NCBI GenBank assembly: GCA_945952465.1
Contig: CAMFIB010000002.1
Span: forward strand, 124,001-188,000
DNA length: 64,000 bases
Direction: 5' to 3'
DNA from: an uncultured Pseudomonadota bacterium
GTDB taxonomy: Bacteria; Pseudomonadota; Gammaproteobacteria; Burkholderiales; Burkholderiaceae_C
Position numbers and translations under genes: made by a program. Shown here piece after piece: positions 8,454 through 17,885 of the stretch; the first letter of the stretch is position 1; the number at the start of each line of letters is the position of its first letter. The notes under the pieces were generated by a model. It was given only the letters and a program-made list of their open reading frames with translations. It made no database searches and was not told the origin of the DNA.

Positions 8454-10211
8454 ATGAGCCAGACACCCGAAGCCGGTGGCGTGCGCGCTACGACGCGCAA
8501 GATCGCCCGGCTGGCGTTGCCCTATTTCCGCTCCGACCAGAAGTGGAAGGCGCGCGGCCTGCTGGGCGCGATCATCGGGCTGAACCTGCTGAACGTGTAC
8601 CTGCTGGTGCTGTACAACGACTGGTACGGCGTTTTCTACGCCGCGCTGGAGTCGCGCAACCAGCCGGTGTTCTGGGAACAGCTCTTCCGCTTCACCTGGA
8701 TCGCGTTCGCGCTCATCATCACCGCCGTCTACAAGTTCTACCTGACGCAGCTGCTGGAGCTCCGCTGGCGCAACTGGATGACTGGCCACTACCAGGCCCG
8801 CTGGCTGGCCAGCCAGGCGTTCTACCGTATGGAGCTTGCGCGGTTCTCCGGGGCCCTGGGCCGCGCGCCGGACAACCCCGACCAGCGCATCCAGGAAGAC
8901 CTGAACCTGTTCACCACCTACACCGTGTCATTGACGATGGGTGCGTTCAACGCGCTGGTGACGCTGGTGACCTTCGTGGGCATCCTGTGGGGCCTGTCGG
9001 GCGCCTTCAGCTTCGACATCGGCGGCAGCACCTGGGTGATTCCCGGCTTCATGGTCTGGGCGGCCGTGCTGTACTGCGCGGTGGGCAGCCTGGTGACGCA
9101 CCTCATCGGGCGGCCGCAGATTCCGCTGAACTACCAGCAGCAGCGCCTGGAGGCCGACTACCGGCACCACCTGATGCGGGTGCGCGAGTACAGCGAGGCG
9201 ATCGCGCTGGACCGCGGCGAGGCGGTGGAGCGCGGCCAGCTCGACCTGCGCTTCTCGCGCGTGCTGGCCAACTACCTGGAGCTGCTGCGCAAGCAGAAGA
9301 ACCTGATCTGGTTCACCAGCTTCTTCGGCCAGGCGGCGGTGGTGTTTCCGTTCATCGTTGCTGCGCCACGGCTGTTCTCCGGCGCCATCAACCTCGGCGG
9401 GCTCATGCAGATCGCCACCGCCTTCGGCCGGGTGCAGGACTCGCTGTCGTGGTTCGTCGACAACTACAGCTCGCTCGCCGCCTGGCGCGCCACCACCGAC
9501 CGCCTGACCGATTTCGAAGACCAACTGGTCGCGCAGTCGGTGCCGCTGCAGGCCGAACAGGTGGGCAGCGAGGCCGGCCTGCGCGCCAGCGGCCTGACGC
9601 TGGGCCTGCCCAATGGCGCGGTGCTGCTGGCCGACGCGGCGCTGCAGGTGCGGCCGGGCGAGAGCGTGGTGGTGCGCGGGCCCTCGGGCGGCGGCAAATC
9701 CACGCTGCTGCGCGCGTTTGCCGGCATCTGGCCGTTCGCGCAGGGCCGCGTGGAGCGGCCGGCCGACGCGATGTTCATACCCCAGCACCCGTACTTCCCG
9801 GAAGGGCGTCTGCGCGATGCGCTGGCCTACCCCGAGCCGGCCGACCGCTACGGCGACGACGCGCTGCGGCAGGCGCTGAACGACGCGCTGCTGCCCGACC
9901 TGGCCAGCCGCCTGGACGACGAAGACGCCTGGAGCCAGAAGCTCTCGGGCGGCGAGCGGCAGCGGCTGGCCATTGCGCGGGTGCTGCTGAAGCGGCCGGC
10001 TTGGCTGTTCGCCGACGAGGCCACCAGCGCACTCGACGAAGAGGCCGAACAGACGCTCTATGGCCGCCTGAAGGCGCTGGTGGCGGGCCAGGGCGGGGCG
10101 ATGGTGTCCGTGGCGCACCGCTCGGCGGTGGCGGCCTTCCACGACCGCGAGTGGCGGCTGGCGCCGCAGCCGCCGGGCGCGCCGGCGCGCTTCGGCGTCA
10201 GCGAACGCTGA
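8454..10211 (+). CDS. ABC exporter of the SbmA/BacA/YddA type, fused membrane and ATPase domains
   Basis: The 585-residue product has an N-terminal transmembrane region of the ABC_membrane_2 type (about residues 1-330, with WYGVFYAALESRN and the DNPDQRIQEDLNLF motif typical of peroxisomal-ALD/SbmA relatives). A C-terminal ATPase follows, with Walker A GPSGGGKST near residue 403, signature LSGGERQRLAIARVLL near 500 and Walker B WLFADEATSALDEE. Relatives move peptides, vitamin B12 or long-chain acyl groups across the inner membrane; the substrate here is unknown. A Shine-Dalgarno (AAAGGAACGACC) precedes the ATG. The upstream nucleotidase is 66 bases away. Confidence 0.9.
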   Translation: MSQTPEAGGVRATTRKIARLALPYFRSDQKWKARGLLGAIIGLNLLNVYLLVLYNDWYGVFYAALESRNQPVFWEQLFRFTWIAFALIITAVYKFYLTQLLELRWRNWMTGHYQARWLASQAFYRMELARFSGALGRAPDNPDQRIQEDLNLFTTYTVSLTMGAFNALVTLVTFVGILWGLSGAFSFDIGGSTWVIPGFMVWAAVLYCAVGSLVTHLIGRPQIPLNYQQQRLEADYRHHLMRVREYSEAIALDRGEAVERGQLDLRFSRVLANYLELLRKQKNLIWFTSFFGQAAVVFPFIVAAPRLFSGAINLGGLMQIATAFGRVQDSLSWFVDNYSSLAAWRATTDRLTDFEDQLVAQSVPLQAEQVGSEAGLRASGLTLGLPNGAVLLADAALQVRPGESVVVRGPSGGGKSTLLRAFAGIWPFAQGRVERPADAMFIPQHPYFPEGRLRDALAYPEPADRYGDDALRQALNDALLPDLASRLDDEDAWSQKLSGGERQRLAIARVLLKRPAWLFADEATSALDEEAEQTLYGRLKALVAGQGGAMVSVAHRSAVAAFHDREWRLAPQPPGAPARFGVSER

Positions 10212-10218
10212 GGCCGGC

Positions 10219-10728
10219 TCAGGCGAAGCGCGCCAGCAGCTGGCGCGCCAGACCGAGGTCGTCGGGCATCTCGTCGATGTGGTCGAGCAGCAGCGCCGCC
10301 GGGTCGGGCCGGCAGGCGCCCACGCGCTCGTGCATGTTGCCGAGCCAGCGGTCGCCATAGGCGCGCCACAGCGCGCAGCCGCGATACAGGTCGGTGTCGA
10401 GCAGGCCGTCGAGAAAGGTGCGGGCGTCGGCTTGCAGCAGGCCTTCGACCTTGAGCGCCAGCGGTTCCCGGCCGAGGATGTCGATGGTCTGTCGGCGCAG
10501 CACGAAGCGCACGGTGTCCAGCACGTGCACGGCGAAACGCGGGTCGGGGTGCACCGGAGCCGCCGCGTAGTCGAAGCTCAGGAAGGCCAGGTTCCAGCAG
10601 GCGGGGTGGTCGGCCAGCGCGCACAGCTGGGCGGGCCCGATGCGGACGCGGCCGACGGTGACGCCGTAGGCGTCTATCGGTTCGGGCGAGTAGCGGAACA
10701 GGCGGCGGAGTGGCGGACGGTTCGTCAT
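10219..10728 (-). CDS. Conserved hypothetical protein, 169 residues
   Basis: I do not recognise a family. The start is set at the ATG at 10728 (MTNRPPLRRLF); a longer in-frame version exists but lacks a Shine-Dalgarno and runs through queC-proximal sequence. The product is soluble in appearance, with no signal peptide or membrane helix, and is acidic at its C-terminus. It stands 8 bases from the convergent ABC exporter end and downstream of queC on the same strand, so it may be the last gene of the esterase-queC unit. No catalytic motif is visible. Confidence 0.6.
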   Translation of the reverse strand: MTNRPPLRRLFRYSPEPIDAYGVTVGRVRIGPAQLCALADHPACWNLAFLSFDYAAAPVHPDPRFAVHVLDTVRFVLRRQTIDILGREPLALKVEGLLQADARTFLDGLLDTDLYRGCALWRAYGDRWLGNMHERVGACRPDPAALLLDHIDEMPDDLGLARQLLARFA

Positions 10729-10769
10729 GGCCCTGTCATGATCGGACAAGCCGCGCCGGAGTTGAAGCG

Positions 10770-11489
10770 TTATGGCGTGCGGGCGGCCGGTTTGTCCGCA
10801 TTTCGCCACGCCGCGAAGCCGCGCGCGCGCAGCGCGCAGGCCGGGCAGTCGCCGCAGCCGTAGCCCCAGTCGTGGCGGTGCGTGCGGTCGCCGAGGTAGC
10901 AGGTGTGGCTGTGTTCGATGATCAGTTCCACCAGCGCGTCGCCGCCGAGTGTTTGCGCCAGCGCCCAGGTGTCGGCCTTGTCGATCCACATCAGCGGGGT
11001 TTCGATCAGGAAGCGCTTGTCCATGCCCAGCGAGAGCGCGAGCTGCATCGCCTTCATGGTGTCGTCTCGGCAGTCGGGGTAGCCGGAAAAGTCGGTCTCG
11101 CAGACGCCGGTGACGATGACTTCCAGCCCGCGGCGGTAGGCCAGCGCGGCGGCCAGCGTGAGGAACAGCAGGTTGCGGCCGGGCACGAAGGTGTTGGGCA
11201 GGCCGGAGCTTTCCATGCGGAAGGCCATGTCGCGGGTGAGCGAGGTTTCGCTGACCTGGCCCAGCACGCCGAGGTCGAGCTCATGGTCGTCGCCGAGCTT
11301 GCCCGCCCACTGCGGAAACCGCTGGCGGATGCCGGCCAGCACCGCGTGGCGGGCCTGCAGTTCCACCGCATGGCGTTGCCGGTAGTCGAACGCGATGGTC
11401 TCGACGCGTTCGTAGCGCGCGAGCGCCCACGCCAGGCAGGTGGTGGAGTCCTGCCCGCCGGAGAAGAGGACGAGCGCCGCGCGGTGCAT
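10770..11489 (-). CDS. queC: 7-cyano-7-deazaguanine synthase QueC
   Basis: QueC converts 7-carboxy-7-deazaguanine to preQ0 in queuosine biosynthesis, using ATP and ammonia. The 239-residue product carries the PP-loop [11 protein letters not shown] at residues 8-18 and the GRN motif (VPGRNLLFL). It also has the [12 protein letters not shown] motif and the C-terminal zinc site CGDCPAC preceded by a fourth Cys in HTCYLGDR. The start codon shares one base with the stop of the upstream esterase gene (TGATG), so the two are translationally coupled. No queD or queE is adjacent; a likely queuosine-precursor transporter lies 7 kb away at 18571. Confidence 0.96.
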   Translation of the reverse strand: MHRAALVLFSGGQDSTTCLAWALARYERVETIAFDYRQRHAVELQARHAVLAGIRQRFPQWAGKLGDDHELDLGVLGQVSETSLTRDMAFRMESSGLPNTFVPGRNLLFLTLAAALAYRRGLEVIVTGVCETDFSGYPDCRDDTMKAMQLALSLGMDKRFLIETPLMWIDKADTWALAQTLGGDALVELIIEHSHTCYLGDRTHRHDWGYGCGDCPACALRARGFAAWRNADKPAARTP

Positions 11490-12154
11490 CAGCGGCCCAG
11501 CACGCGCAGCAGCCAGCGGTTGATGTCGTCGATCTCTTCGGGCGCCACCGAATGCGGCATGGGGTATTCGTGCCAGTCGGGCTTGTAGCCGAGCTTCACC
11601 AGCAGGTCGCGCGAGGCCAGTGCGCGGGCCAGCGGCACCACGGGGTCGACCTTGCCGTGGGCGAGGAAGATCGGCGTGTCCTGGTTGGCGGCATGGCGCT
11701 CGGCGGCGGTGGTGTCGGCCAGCGGCAGGTAGCCCGACAGGCCGATGATGCCGCCCAGCCGTTCGGCATGGCGCAGGCCGGTCATCAGCGCCATCGCGCA
11801 GCCCTGCGAGAAGCCCATCAGCACGATGCGGTTGGCGGGAATGCCGCGCGCCTTTTCGTTGGCAATGAAGGCCTCCACCAGCTTGACCGAATTCCGCAGG
11901 CCGGCTTCGTCTTCGCGCTTGACCAGATCGACGCCGAGGATGTCGTACCAGGCACGCATGACGTAGCCGCCGTTGATGGTGACCGGCATGGTGGGCGCGT
12001 GCGGAAAGACGAAGCGCACCGCACCAATCTGGCGCAGGTCGAGTTCGCGGGCAACGGGCACAAAGTCGTTGCCGTCGGCGCCCAGGCCGTGCAGCACGAT
12101 GATGGTGGCGACCGGCTCGGGGCCGCTCTGCAGTTCGATGGCGTCGAGGGACAT
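11489..12154 (-). CDS. Phospholipase/carboxylesterase family alpha/beta hydrolase
   Basis: The 221-residue product is an alpha/beta hydrolase of the acyl-protein-thioesterase/carboxylesterase family. It has the oxyanion loop [12 protein letters not shown], the nucleophile elbow GFSQGCAM with the catalytic Ser, an Asp in [10 protein letters not shown] and a His in YPMPHSV. The ATG at 12154 (MSLDAIEL) is chosen; the frame continues upstream but without family similarity. Its stop overlaps the queC start by one base. It is divergent from the TetR gene at 12365, with which it may share a control region. Confidence 0.9.
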   Translation of the reverse strand: MSLDAIELQSGPEPVATIIVLHGLGADGNDFVPVARELDLRQIGAVRFVFPHAPTMPVTINGGYVMRAWYDILGVDLVKREDEAGLRNSVKLVEAFIANEKARGIPANRIVLMGFSQGCAMALMTGLRHAERLGGIIGLSGYLPLADTTAAERHAANQDTPIFLAHGKVDPVVPLARALASRDLLVKLGYKPDWHEYPMPHSVAPEEIDDINRWLLRVLGR

Positions 12155-12321
12155 GGTGGGGCGATTTTGCCCCAACCCTTCACCGCAGCAGGAACTTGGC
12201 GGGGCCATATCTTGCCTGAAAGACACCGGGTGCAAAGGGGTGACTTTGTGGTCGGAGTGTTTTCTTTTGGGACATCCTGTTGTTTGGCAGGCTCCCGACA
12301 TAAACTGGTCATAACGCAAGC

Positions 12322-12338
12322 GGCCCCAAAAAGGGGCC
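12322..12338. promoter_or_regulatory. Inverted repeat before the TetR gene
   Basis: GGCCCC-AAAAA-GGGGCC is a perfect 6-bp inverted repeat located 27 bases before the TetR start in the divergent esterase/TetR intergenic region. It could be an operator or simply a hairpin in the leader; there is no T-run, so it is not a classical terminator. Confidence 0.35.
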
Positions 12339-12364
12339 AAACAACAACGACGGAAGAGGGCACC

Positions 12365-13045
12365 ATGAGAACCTGGAACGGGGCGGTTCAACCCGCCAAC
12401 GCGCAATTCGAGGCCAAGCGTCAGGCCATCCTCCGCGAGGCGGCGGCCTGTTTCACCCGCAATGGCTACCACGGCACCTCGCTGACCGAAATCGCCGACA
12501 CGCTCGGCGTCAGCAAGGCGGCGCTCTACACCTACGTGAAGAGCAAGGACGAGCTGCTGTATTTCTGCCACCGGGCAGCAATGGACGGCGCGCTGGAGAT
12601 CGTGGCGCGCGAACGGCGCGGCACCGGCACCGGCCTGGACAAGCTGTGCGCCGCGCTGAGCGATTACCTGGGCGCGATGCTGTCCGACCAGAACAACCAC
12701 GCCATCATCCTGGAGGAGCAGTCGCTGCTGCCGGAGCACGCCAACGTCATCATGGAACTGCGCGACCAGTTCGAGACGCAATTGCGCGATTTCGTGAACG
12801 ACGGCATCGAAGACGGCAGCATCGTGCGCTGCAACCCCAAGGTGGCGGTGTTCGGCGCCCTGGGCATGTTCAACTGGGTGATGAAGTGGTACGCGCCCAG
12901 CGGCACCTGGAGCGGCGAGCAGATTGCCGCCATGCTGGGCACCTACCTGCGCCGCATGCTGTCCACGCAGCCGGCCGCCACGCTGGCACCCGGCGCGCCG
13001 CTGACGCCGCCGGTGCAGGTGCCGGCCGAAGCGCCGCAGGCCTGA
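12365..13045 (+). CDS. TetR/AcrR family transcriptional regulator
   Basis: The 226-residue product has a TetR DNA-binding domain at about residues 19-65 (RQAILREAAACFTRNGY, TSLTEIADTLGVSKAALYTYV). A C-terminal ligand-binding region and a short Pro/Ala-rich tail follow. The ATG at 12365 follows a purine-rich GAAGAGGG. The regulator is divergent from the esterase-queC unit, and TetR proteins commonly repress such divergent neighbours, but the ligand and targets are not visible. A strong hairpin terminator follows at 13071. Confidence 0.92.
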   Translation: MRTWNGAVQPANAQFEAKRQAILREAAACFTRNGYHGTSLTEIADTLGVSKAALYTYVKSKDELLYFCHRAAMDGALEIVARERRGTGTGLDKLCAALSDYLGAMLSDQNNHAIILEEQSLLPEHANVIMELRDQFETQLRDFVNDGIEDGSIVRCNPKVAVFGALGMFNWVMKWYAPSGTWSGEQIAAMLGTYLRRMLSTQPAATLAPGAPLTPPVQVPAEAPQA

Positions 13046-13070
13046 GCGGCTGGCACCCGCCCGCCCATGA

Positions 13071-13101
13071 AAAAACGCCGCGTCAGCGGCGTTTTTCTGT
13101 T
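13071..13101. terminator. Bidirectional rho-independent terminator
   Basis: AAAAACGCCGC, loop GTCA, GCGGCGTTTTT forms an 11-bp perfect stem with A-run and T-run arms, so it can act in both directions. It lies between the TetR gene (+) and the convergent secreted-protein gene (-). Confidence 0.88.
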
Positions 13102-13105
13102 TTTA

Positions 13106-13169
13106 CAAGCCGAATCGGCCGCAAGCCAGCGTGAATAGGCGCTTTTGAGCTATTGAAAATGTAGCGCTT
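13106..13169 (-). repeat. Dispersed AT-rich repeat, copy 2 (intergenic)
   Basis: On the - strand this copy reads AGCGCTAC, an AGCT block, AAGCGCC, then a degenerate core (ACGCTGGCT). It aligns over about 50 bases with copy 4 (28298-28365): AGCGCTA..., AGCT, AAGCGCC, ATTC, CGCTG. It sits between the terminator and the stop codon of the secreted-protein gene and is the only clearly intergenic copy. Confidence 0.65.
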
Positions 13170-13174
13170 CTGGT

Positions 13175-13690
13175 TCAGCGCACGCAGGTGGCCCACGGCT
13201 CGGACGAGCGCAGCATGGCGTCGCGGCCGAGCTTGATGGACAGCGGCGGGCCCCAGGTGACGTCGTCGCGGCGGTGCTTCACCTCCGTCACCACGTCGGC
13301 GTCGGTCGTCGTCCAGACGCCGTTGCGGGTGGTGTAGTTGATGCGCACCACGTCGCGCTTCAGCCGGTTCTCGGGCGCCGCGAGAAGCTGCTGCGCCTCG
13401 GCCTGCGTGGCCGCCGTGCCAAAGGCTTCGGTGAGTTCGATGGTCAGCACCGCGGTGTGGGGCGACGAATAGTATTTCTGGTTGATCTCGTACTTCAGCC
13501 GCGACTCGGTGTTGAGCTTGCGGACGAACACGCCGCCGGCGTCGGCCGCCACGCCACCGGCCCGGATGTTCTGGTACGTGGCCTTGCAGCTGTTGAAGAT
13601 GTTGGCGAAGTCGCTCATCGGGTCGGCGTGGGCGGCGCCGGCCAGGCATGCGGCCAGCAGACCGGTGGCCAGGGTGGTGCTTGTTTTCAA
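13175..13690 (-). CDS. Secreted protein of unknown function, 171 residues
   Basis: I do not recognise a family. A TTG start at 13690 is preferred because AGGAGACAGA precedes it at good spacing and it yields a clean signal peptide (MKTSTTLATGLLAACLAG, cleavage after AHA). The ATG-started frame upstream would bury the signal. The mature part is about 145 residues with no membrane helix and two Cys residues (NSCKAT, WATCVR at the very end), which could form a disulfide in the periplasm. It is bounded by a terminator and a repeat downstream and by the convergent-side AraC gene upstream, so it appears to be a single-gene unit. Confidence 0.7.
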   Translation of the reverse strand: MKTSTTLATGLLAACLAGAAHADPMSDFANIFNSCKATYQNIRAGGVAADAGGVFVRKLNTESRLKYEINQKYYSSPHTAVLTIELTEAFGTAATQAEAQQLLAAPENRLKRDVVRINYTTRNGVWTTTDADVVTEVKHRRDDVTWGPPLSIKLGRDAMLRSSEPWATCVR

Positions 13691-13819
13691 TCTGTCTCCT
13701 TGGCGCTCGAAAAGGCGCACAGCGCTATTAGAGCGCATCGCCCCCGCCGCGCAAGCCATCCGGCCTGCGGCGAGCGGTTGCCGCGTGGCGCGCCGTGCAC
13801 ACCGCGCGTGCCAGTGCGC

Positions 13820-14776
13820 TCAGGGCGCCGGCACGGCGGGCAGTGGCGCGATCTGGCCGCGCCACTGGCGGGCGTCTTCGCCGGGGCTGGTGCCGAAGGC
13901 GCGCTTGAACTCGCGGTTGAACTGCGACACGCTTTCGTAGCCCACCCGCAGCGCGGCGTTGCTGGCGCGCTCGCCCTCGTGCGCCATCAGCAGCCGGGCC
14001 TTGTGCAGCCGGATGCTCTTGAGGTACTGCAGCGGCGAGCTGGAGGTGACGGCCTTGAAGTTGTGGTGGAAGCTGGAGACGCTCATGTGGGCGTCGCGCG
14101 CCAGTGTGTCGATGTCGAGCGCGCCGGCGTAGTCGGCGTGGATGCGCTTGAGCGCCCGGGCGATCTTGCCGAAGTGGGTGTGCTGGGCGGCCAGCGCCCG
14201 CAAGGCGCCGCCGTAGGGGCCTTGCAGCACGCGGAAGACGATTTCGCGCACGAGCTGCGGGCCGAGGATGCGGGCTTCGTCGGGTGAGTCGAGCGCCTGC
14301 AGCAGCCGCAGGCTGGCGTCGCGCAACGCGGCGGTGACAGGCGCGGCGCAGATGCCGCGCGGCATCTCGCGGGCGGCGGGGCCGTCGTCGTCGTCCAGCT
14401 GCAGCAGCAGCTCCTGGATGAGCGCCGGCTGGATGCCGACCGACAGGCCGAGCAGCGGTGCTGCGGGGCTGGCGTGGGTCTCGCACTCGAAGGGCATGGG
14501 CACGGCCAGCACCAGGTAGTGCTCGGGGTCGTAGCGGAACTGTTCGTCGCCCAGGTAGCCCACCTTGTGGCCCTGGCCGATGAGCACGATGCAGGGCTCG
14601 TAGACCAGCGGCGCCCGCGGAATGTGCCGGGTCACGCAGAGCAGGTTCACGTCCGGCACGGCCGACGGGTGGATGCCCTCCTGCAGCGGCAGCGTGGCCA
14701 GCCGCTCGGCGAACTCGCGGTTGGCGGCGACCAGGCATTCGGCGGTCATCTGGGGGGAGCAGGCGGCGGCGATCAT
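13820..14776 (-). CDS. AraC family transcriptional regulator
   Basis: The 318-residue product has an AraC_N-type sensor domain (about residues 20-180, with [11 protein letters not shown] and [14 protein letters not shown]) and a C-terminal pair of helix-turn-helix motifs. The first is [20 protein letters not shown] and the second is [21 protein letters not shown]. It is divergent from the iorAB-like Mo-hydroxylase at 14954. This arrangement is typical of a regulator that activates an oxidoreductase in response to an aldehyde or aromatic compound. Two starts are possible (14776 and 14749); neither has a strong ribosome-binding site. Confidence 0.9.
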   Translation of the reverse strand: MIAAACSPQMTAECLVAANREFAERLATLPLQEGIHPSAVPDVNLLCVTRHIPRAPLVYEPCIVLIGQGHKVGYLGDEQFRYDPEHYLVLAVPMPFECETHASPAAPLLGLSVGIQPALIQELLLQLDDDDGPAAREMPRGICAAPVTAALRDASLRLLQALDSPDEARILGPQLVREIVFRVLQGPYGGALRALAAQHTHFGKIARALKRIHADYAGALDIDTLARDAHMSVSSFHHNFKAVTSSSPLQYLKSIRLHKARLLMAHEGERASNAALRVGYESVSQFNREFKRAFGTSPGEDARQWRGQIAPLPAVPAP

Positions 14777-14953
14777 GAAGGGTGCAAGAGTCCGGAAGGG
14801 TTGCGGGAGTATGGCACTCGGGTGACAGTTTCGAGCCTGTCTGTGCGGCGGGTTGCAGGATTGTGCAAGTCTTGCGGAGGAATCGGCTTGAGGCGCGTCT
14901 CGTGGTTAACCAGAATCCTGACATCCCTCCACAACAACACCCCAGCACCCGCC

Positions 14954-15427
14954 ATGACCACCACCCTCCAGATCAACCGGCAGCGCCAGACGCTGCAAAG
15001 CCCGCCCGACACGCCGCTGCTGTGGGCGCTGCGCGATGAAATCGGCCTCACGGGCACCAAGTTCGGCTGCGGCATGGCGCTGTGCGGCGCCTGCACGGTG
15101 CACATCAACGGCGTGGCCACCCGCTCCTGCGTCACGCCGATCTCGGCGGTGGGCGACAAGCCGGTGACCACCATCGAACAGGTCGCCACCACCGGCCCGC
15201 AGGCCAAGGTGGGCAAGGCCGTGCAGGACGCCTGGGTGAAGCACGACGTGGCCCAGTGCGGCTACTGCCAGAGCGGCCAGGTCATGAGCGCCACCGCGCT
15301 GCTCATGAAAAACCGCCAGCCCACCAACGACGACATCGACACCGCCATGGCCGGCAACATCTGCCGCTGCGGCACCTACGCCCGCATCCGCGCCGCCATC
15401 CACGACGCCGCCAAGACGCTGGCCTGA
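14954..15427 (+). CDS. iorA: Mo-hydroxylase small subunit with two [2Fe-2S] clusters (IorA-like)
   Basis: This is the electron-transfer subunit of an isoquinoline 1-oxidoreductase/aldehyde dehydrogenase-type molybdenum hydroxylase. The 157-residue product has the plant-type [2Fe-2S] motif [12 protein letters not shown] with a further Cys in TRSCVTP. The second cluster motif CGYCQSGQ ... CRCGTYARI follows. It is 13 bases before its large-subunit partner, and together they form a two-subunit enzyme lacking a FAD subunit; such enzymes usually pass electrons to a membrane cytochrome. The iorA symbol reflects the family, not a proven substrate. Confidence 0.9.
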   Translation: MTTTLQINRQRQTLQSPPDTPLLWALRDEIGLTGTKFGCGMALCGACTVHINGVATRSCVTPISAVGDKPVTTIEQVATTGPQAKVGKAVQDAWVKHDVAQCGYCQSGQVMSATALLMKNRQPTNDDIDTAMAGNICRCGTYARIRAAIHDAAKTLA

Positions 15428-15440
15428 CAGGAGCACCACC

Positions 15441-17690
15441 ATGTTTTTGGAAAGAAATTTGCCCCAAGTCAGCGCCAATGCTGGCGTTGATGCTATGAAT
15501 TTTGATTTTGCGCCGGTGGCTGCCGTGCCGCGCCGCAGCTTCCTGAAGATGGCCTCGGCCTCCGGGTTCGCGCTCGGCCTGTTTCCGGCCACCGCCGCGC
15601 TGGCGGCCGACGCGCCCTCTGCCGCGCCCGCCAGCGGCCTGAAGCCGACGCAGCAGCCGAGCGCCTTCGTCGCCATTGCGCCGGACGGCACCGTGCTGGT
15701 CACCATCAACCGCCTCGACTTCGGCCAGGGCGTGCAGACCGGCCTGCCCATGATCCTGGCGGAAGAGCTCGACGCCGACTGGTCCAAGGTGCGCAGCCAG
15801 CACGGCAATGCCAACGCCGCCTACGTGGACCCGGCCTTCGGCATGCACCTGACCGGCGGCTCCAACTCCATCAAGAACTCCTACACCCAGTACCGCGAAC
15901 TCGGCGCTCGCACCCGCGCCATGCTGGTGAGCGCCGCCGCGCAGAAGTGGAACGTGCCGGCCGACAGCCTGCGCACCGAGAACGGCGTGGTCGTCGGCCC
16001 CAAGGGCCAGAAGCTGGGCTACGGCGAACTCGCCAAGTCGGCGATGGACCTGCCGGTGCCGGAACGGGTGGTGCTGAAAGACCCGAAGAACTTCCGCATC
16101 ATCGGCAAGCCCACCGGCCGCATCGACGCCCGCGCCAAGTCCAGCGGCGGCCAGTCGTACGGCATGGACATGAAGCAGCCCGGCCAGCTCACCGCCGTGG
16201 TGGCGCGCCCGCCGGTGTTCGGCGCCCGCGTGACCCGCGTGGACGACGCTGCCGCCAAGCAGGTACCCGGCGTGAAGGCCGTGCTGCGCGTGCCCACCGA
16301 CCGCGGCGGCGAAGGCGTGGCTGTGCTGGCCACCGGCTACTGGGCCGCCAAGAAGGGCCGCGACGCGCTGAAGCTGGAGTGGGACACCAGCACGGTCGAG
16401 AAGGTCGACAGCGCCAAGCAGCTCGCCAGCTACCGCGAACTCGCCAAGACCAAGGGCCTGGTCAAGTACGACGCCGACGTCGCGCCGCTCGCCGCCGCGC
16501 CGAAGAAGATCAGCGCCGAATACGTGTTTCCCTACCTCGCCCATGCGCCGATGGAGCCGCTGAACTGCACGGTGGCGCTCAACGGTGACAAGGCGGAGCT
16601 GTGGATGGGCACGCAAATGCCCGGCCTCGATGCCGGCGCCGCCGCCAAGACGCTGGGCGTGAAGCCCGACGCGGTGACCATCCACACCCAGATGGCCGGT
16701 GGCGGTTTCGGCCGCCGCGCCATTCCCACGAGCGACTACGTGGTGGAGGCCTGCCAGGTCGCCAAGGCGGCGCAGGCCGCCGGGCTGAAGACGCCGGTGC
16801 GCACCGTCTGGAGCCGCGAGGACGACATCAAGGGCGGCTACTACCGGCCCATGCACGTTCACCGCGCCGAGATCGGGCTGGACGCCAAGGGCAAGGTGCT
16901 GGCCTGGGACCACGTCATCGTCGGCCAGTCCATCGTCAAGGGTTCGCCGTTCGAGGCCTTCATGGTGAAGGACGGCATCGACGCCACCATCGTCGAAGGC
17001 ATGAAGGAGCCCTACGAGCTGCCGATGCGCCTCAGCGTGCACCACCCGCAGGTCAATGTGCCGGTGCTGTGGTGGCGCAGCGTGGGCTCCACCCACACCG
17101 CCTACGTGATGGAAACGCTGATCGATGAGGCCGCCCGCGCCGGCGGCCAAGACCCGGTGGCCTACCGCATGGCGCTCATCGGCGACAAGCACCCGCGCCA
17201 CAAGGCCGCGCTGCAGCTGGCGGTCGACAAGTCGGGCTACGGCAAGACCAAGCTGCCGGAAGGCCGCGCCTGGGGCGTGGCGGTGCACGAGTCGTTCAGC
17301 TCGGTGGTGGCCTACGTGGTGGAAGCGTCGGTCGAGAAGGGCGAGCCGGTGCTGCACAAGGTGACGGCGGGCGTGCACTGCAACCTGGCGGTCAACCCCA
17401 GGGGCGTGGAAGCGCAGGTGCAGGGCGCGGCCGTGATGGGCCTCTCCATGTGCCTGCCCGGTGCGGCGGTGACGCTGAAGGACGGCGTGGTCGAGCAGGG
17501 CAACTTCCACGAGTTCCAGGTGCCGCGCATCACCGACATGCCGCAGATCGCGGTCTTCATCGTGCCCAGCGCCGACGCGCCCACCGGCATGGGCGAGCCC
17601 GGCGTGCCGCCGCTGGCTCCGGCCTTCGGCAACGCCGTCGCGCAGCTCACCGGCAAGACGCCGCGCGAGCTGCCGTTCAAGCTGGCCTGA
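15441..17690 (+). CDS. iorB: Mo-hydroxylase large subunit, molybdopterin cytosine dinucleotide-binding (IorB-like)
   Basis: The 749-residue product is the catalytic subunit that partners IorA. It has a twin-arginine motif (PRRSFLKMASASG) at about residues 30-42, so the folded holoenzyme is expected to be exported or membrane-docked. Domain landmarks include LDFGQGVQTGLPMILAEEL, the Mo-cofactor loop MAGGGFGRRAIPTSDYV, and GMGEPGVPPLAPAFGNAV near the C-terminus, which holds the catalytic Glu. The ATG at 15441 follows AGGAGCACCACC. Residues 2-24 are encoded by a dispersed repeat lying between the start codon and the Tat motif, so the n-region is unusually long; an alternative ATG at 15495 would remove most of it. 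Confidence 0.93.
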   Translation: MFLERNLPQVSANAGVDAMNFDFAPVAAVPRRSFLKMASASGFALGLFPATAALAADAPSAAPASGLKPTQQPSAFVAIAPDGTVLVTINRLDFGQGVQTGLPMILAEELDADWSKVRSQHGNANAAYVDPAFGMHLTGGSNSIKNSYTQYRELGARTRAMLVSAAAQKWNVPADSLRTENGVVVGPKGQKLGYGELAKSAMDLPVPERVVLKDPKNFRIIGKPTGRIDARAKSSGGQSYGMDMKQPGQLTAVVARPPVFGARVTRVDDAAAKQVPGVKAVLRVPTDRGGEGVAVLATGYWAAKKGRDALKLEWDTSTVEKVDSAKQLASYRELAKTKGLVKYDADVAPLAAAPKKISAEYVFPYLAHAPMEPLNCTVALNGDKAELWMGTQMPGLDAGAAAKTLGVKPDAVTIHTQMAGGGFGRRAIPTSDYVVEACQVAKAAQAAGLKTPVRTVWSREDDIKGGYYRPMHVHRAEIGLDAKGKVLAWDHVIVGQSIVKGSPFEAFMVKDGIDATIVEGMKEPYELPMRLSVHHPQVNVPVLWWRSVGSTHTAYVMETLIDEAARAGGQDPVAYRMALIGDKHPRHKAALQLAVDKSGYGKTKLPEGRAWGVAVHESFSSVVAYVVEASVEKGEPVLHKVTAGVHCNLAVNPRGVEAQVQGAAVMGLSMCLPGAAVTLKDGVVEQGNFHEFQVPRITDMPQIAVFIVPSADAPTGMGEPGVPPLAPAFGNAVAQLTGKTPRELPFKLA
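15444..15511 (-). repeat. Dispersed AT-rich repeat, copy 3 (N-terminus of IorB)
   Basis: The core in reverse orientation (AGTCAGCGCC) is at 15467-15476, flanked by CCCA, CAATG and a GCTATGAATTTTGATTTT tail. The - strand reading ATTGGCGCTGACTTGG matches copy 4 closely. It lies in frame within iorB, read as Gln-Val-Ser-Ala-Asn, ahead of the twin-arginine motif. Confidence 0.75.
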
Positions 17691-17707
17691 GTCCCGGCAG
17701 GCTCCAG

Positions 17708-17742
17708 AAGCCGGCGGTGCGACGAGCGCCGCCGGCTTTTTT
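17708..17742 (+). terminator. Rho-independent terminator after iorB
   Basis: AAGCCGGCG ... CGCCGGCTT forms a 9-bp stem followed directly by a T-run (TTTT then TT). It starts 18 bases after the iorB stop. Confidence 0.85.
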
Positions 17743-17885
17743 CGTGGCGCGGCGCGTTACACGGCTTTACGGCGGCTTCACAGATGCGGGTAAACGCGCG
17801 GCCAGCGGCCGCCGTTGGTGGATGCAGGTCTGAACGACCTTGCGAACAACCCGAACAACCCGAATCAACTCAAGAGGACCTCACC

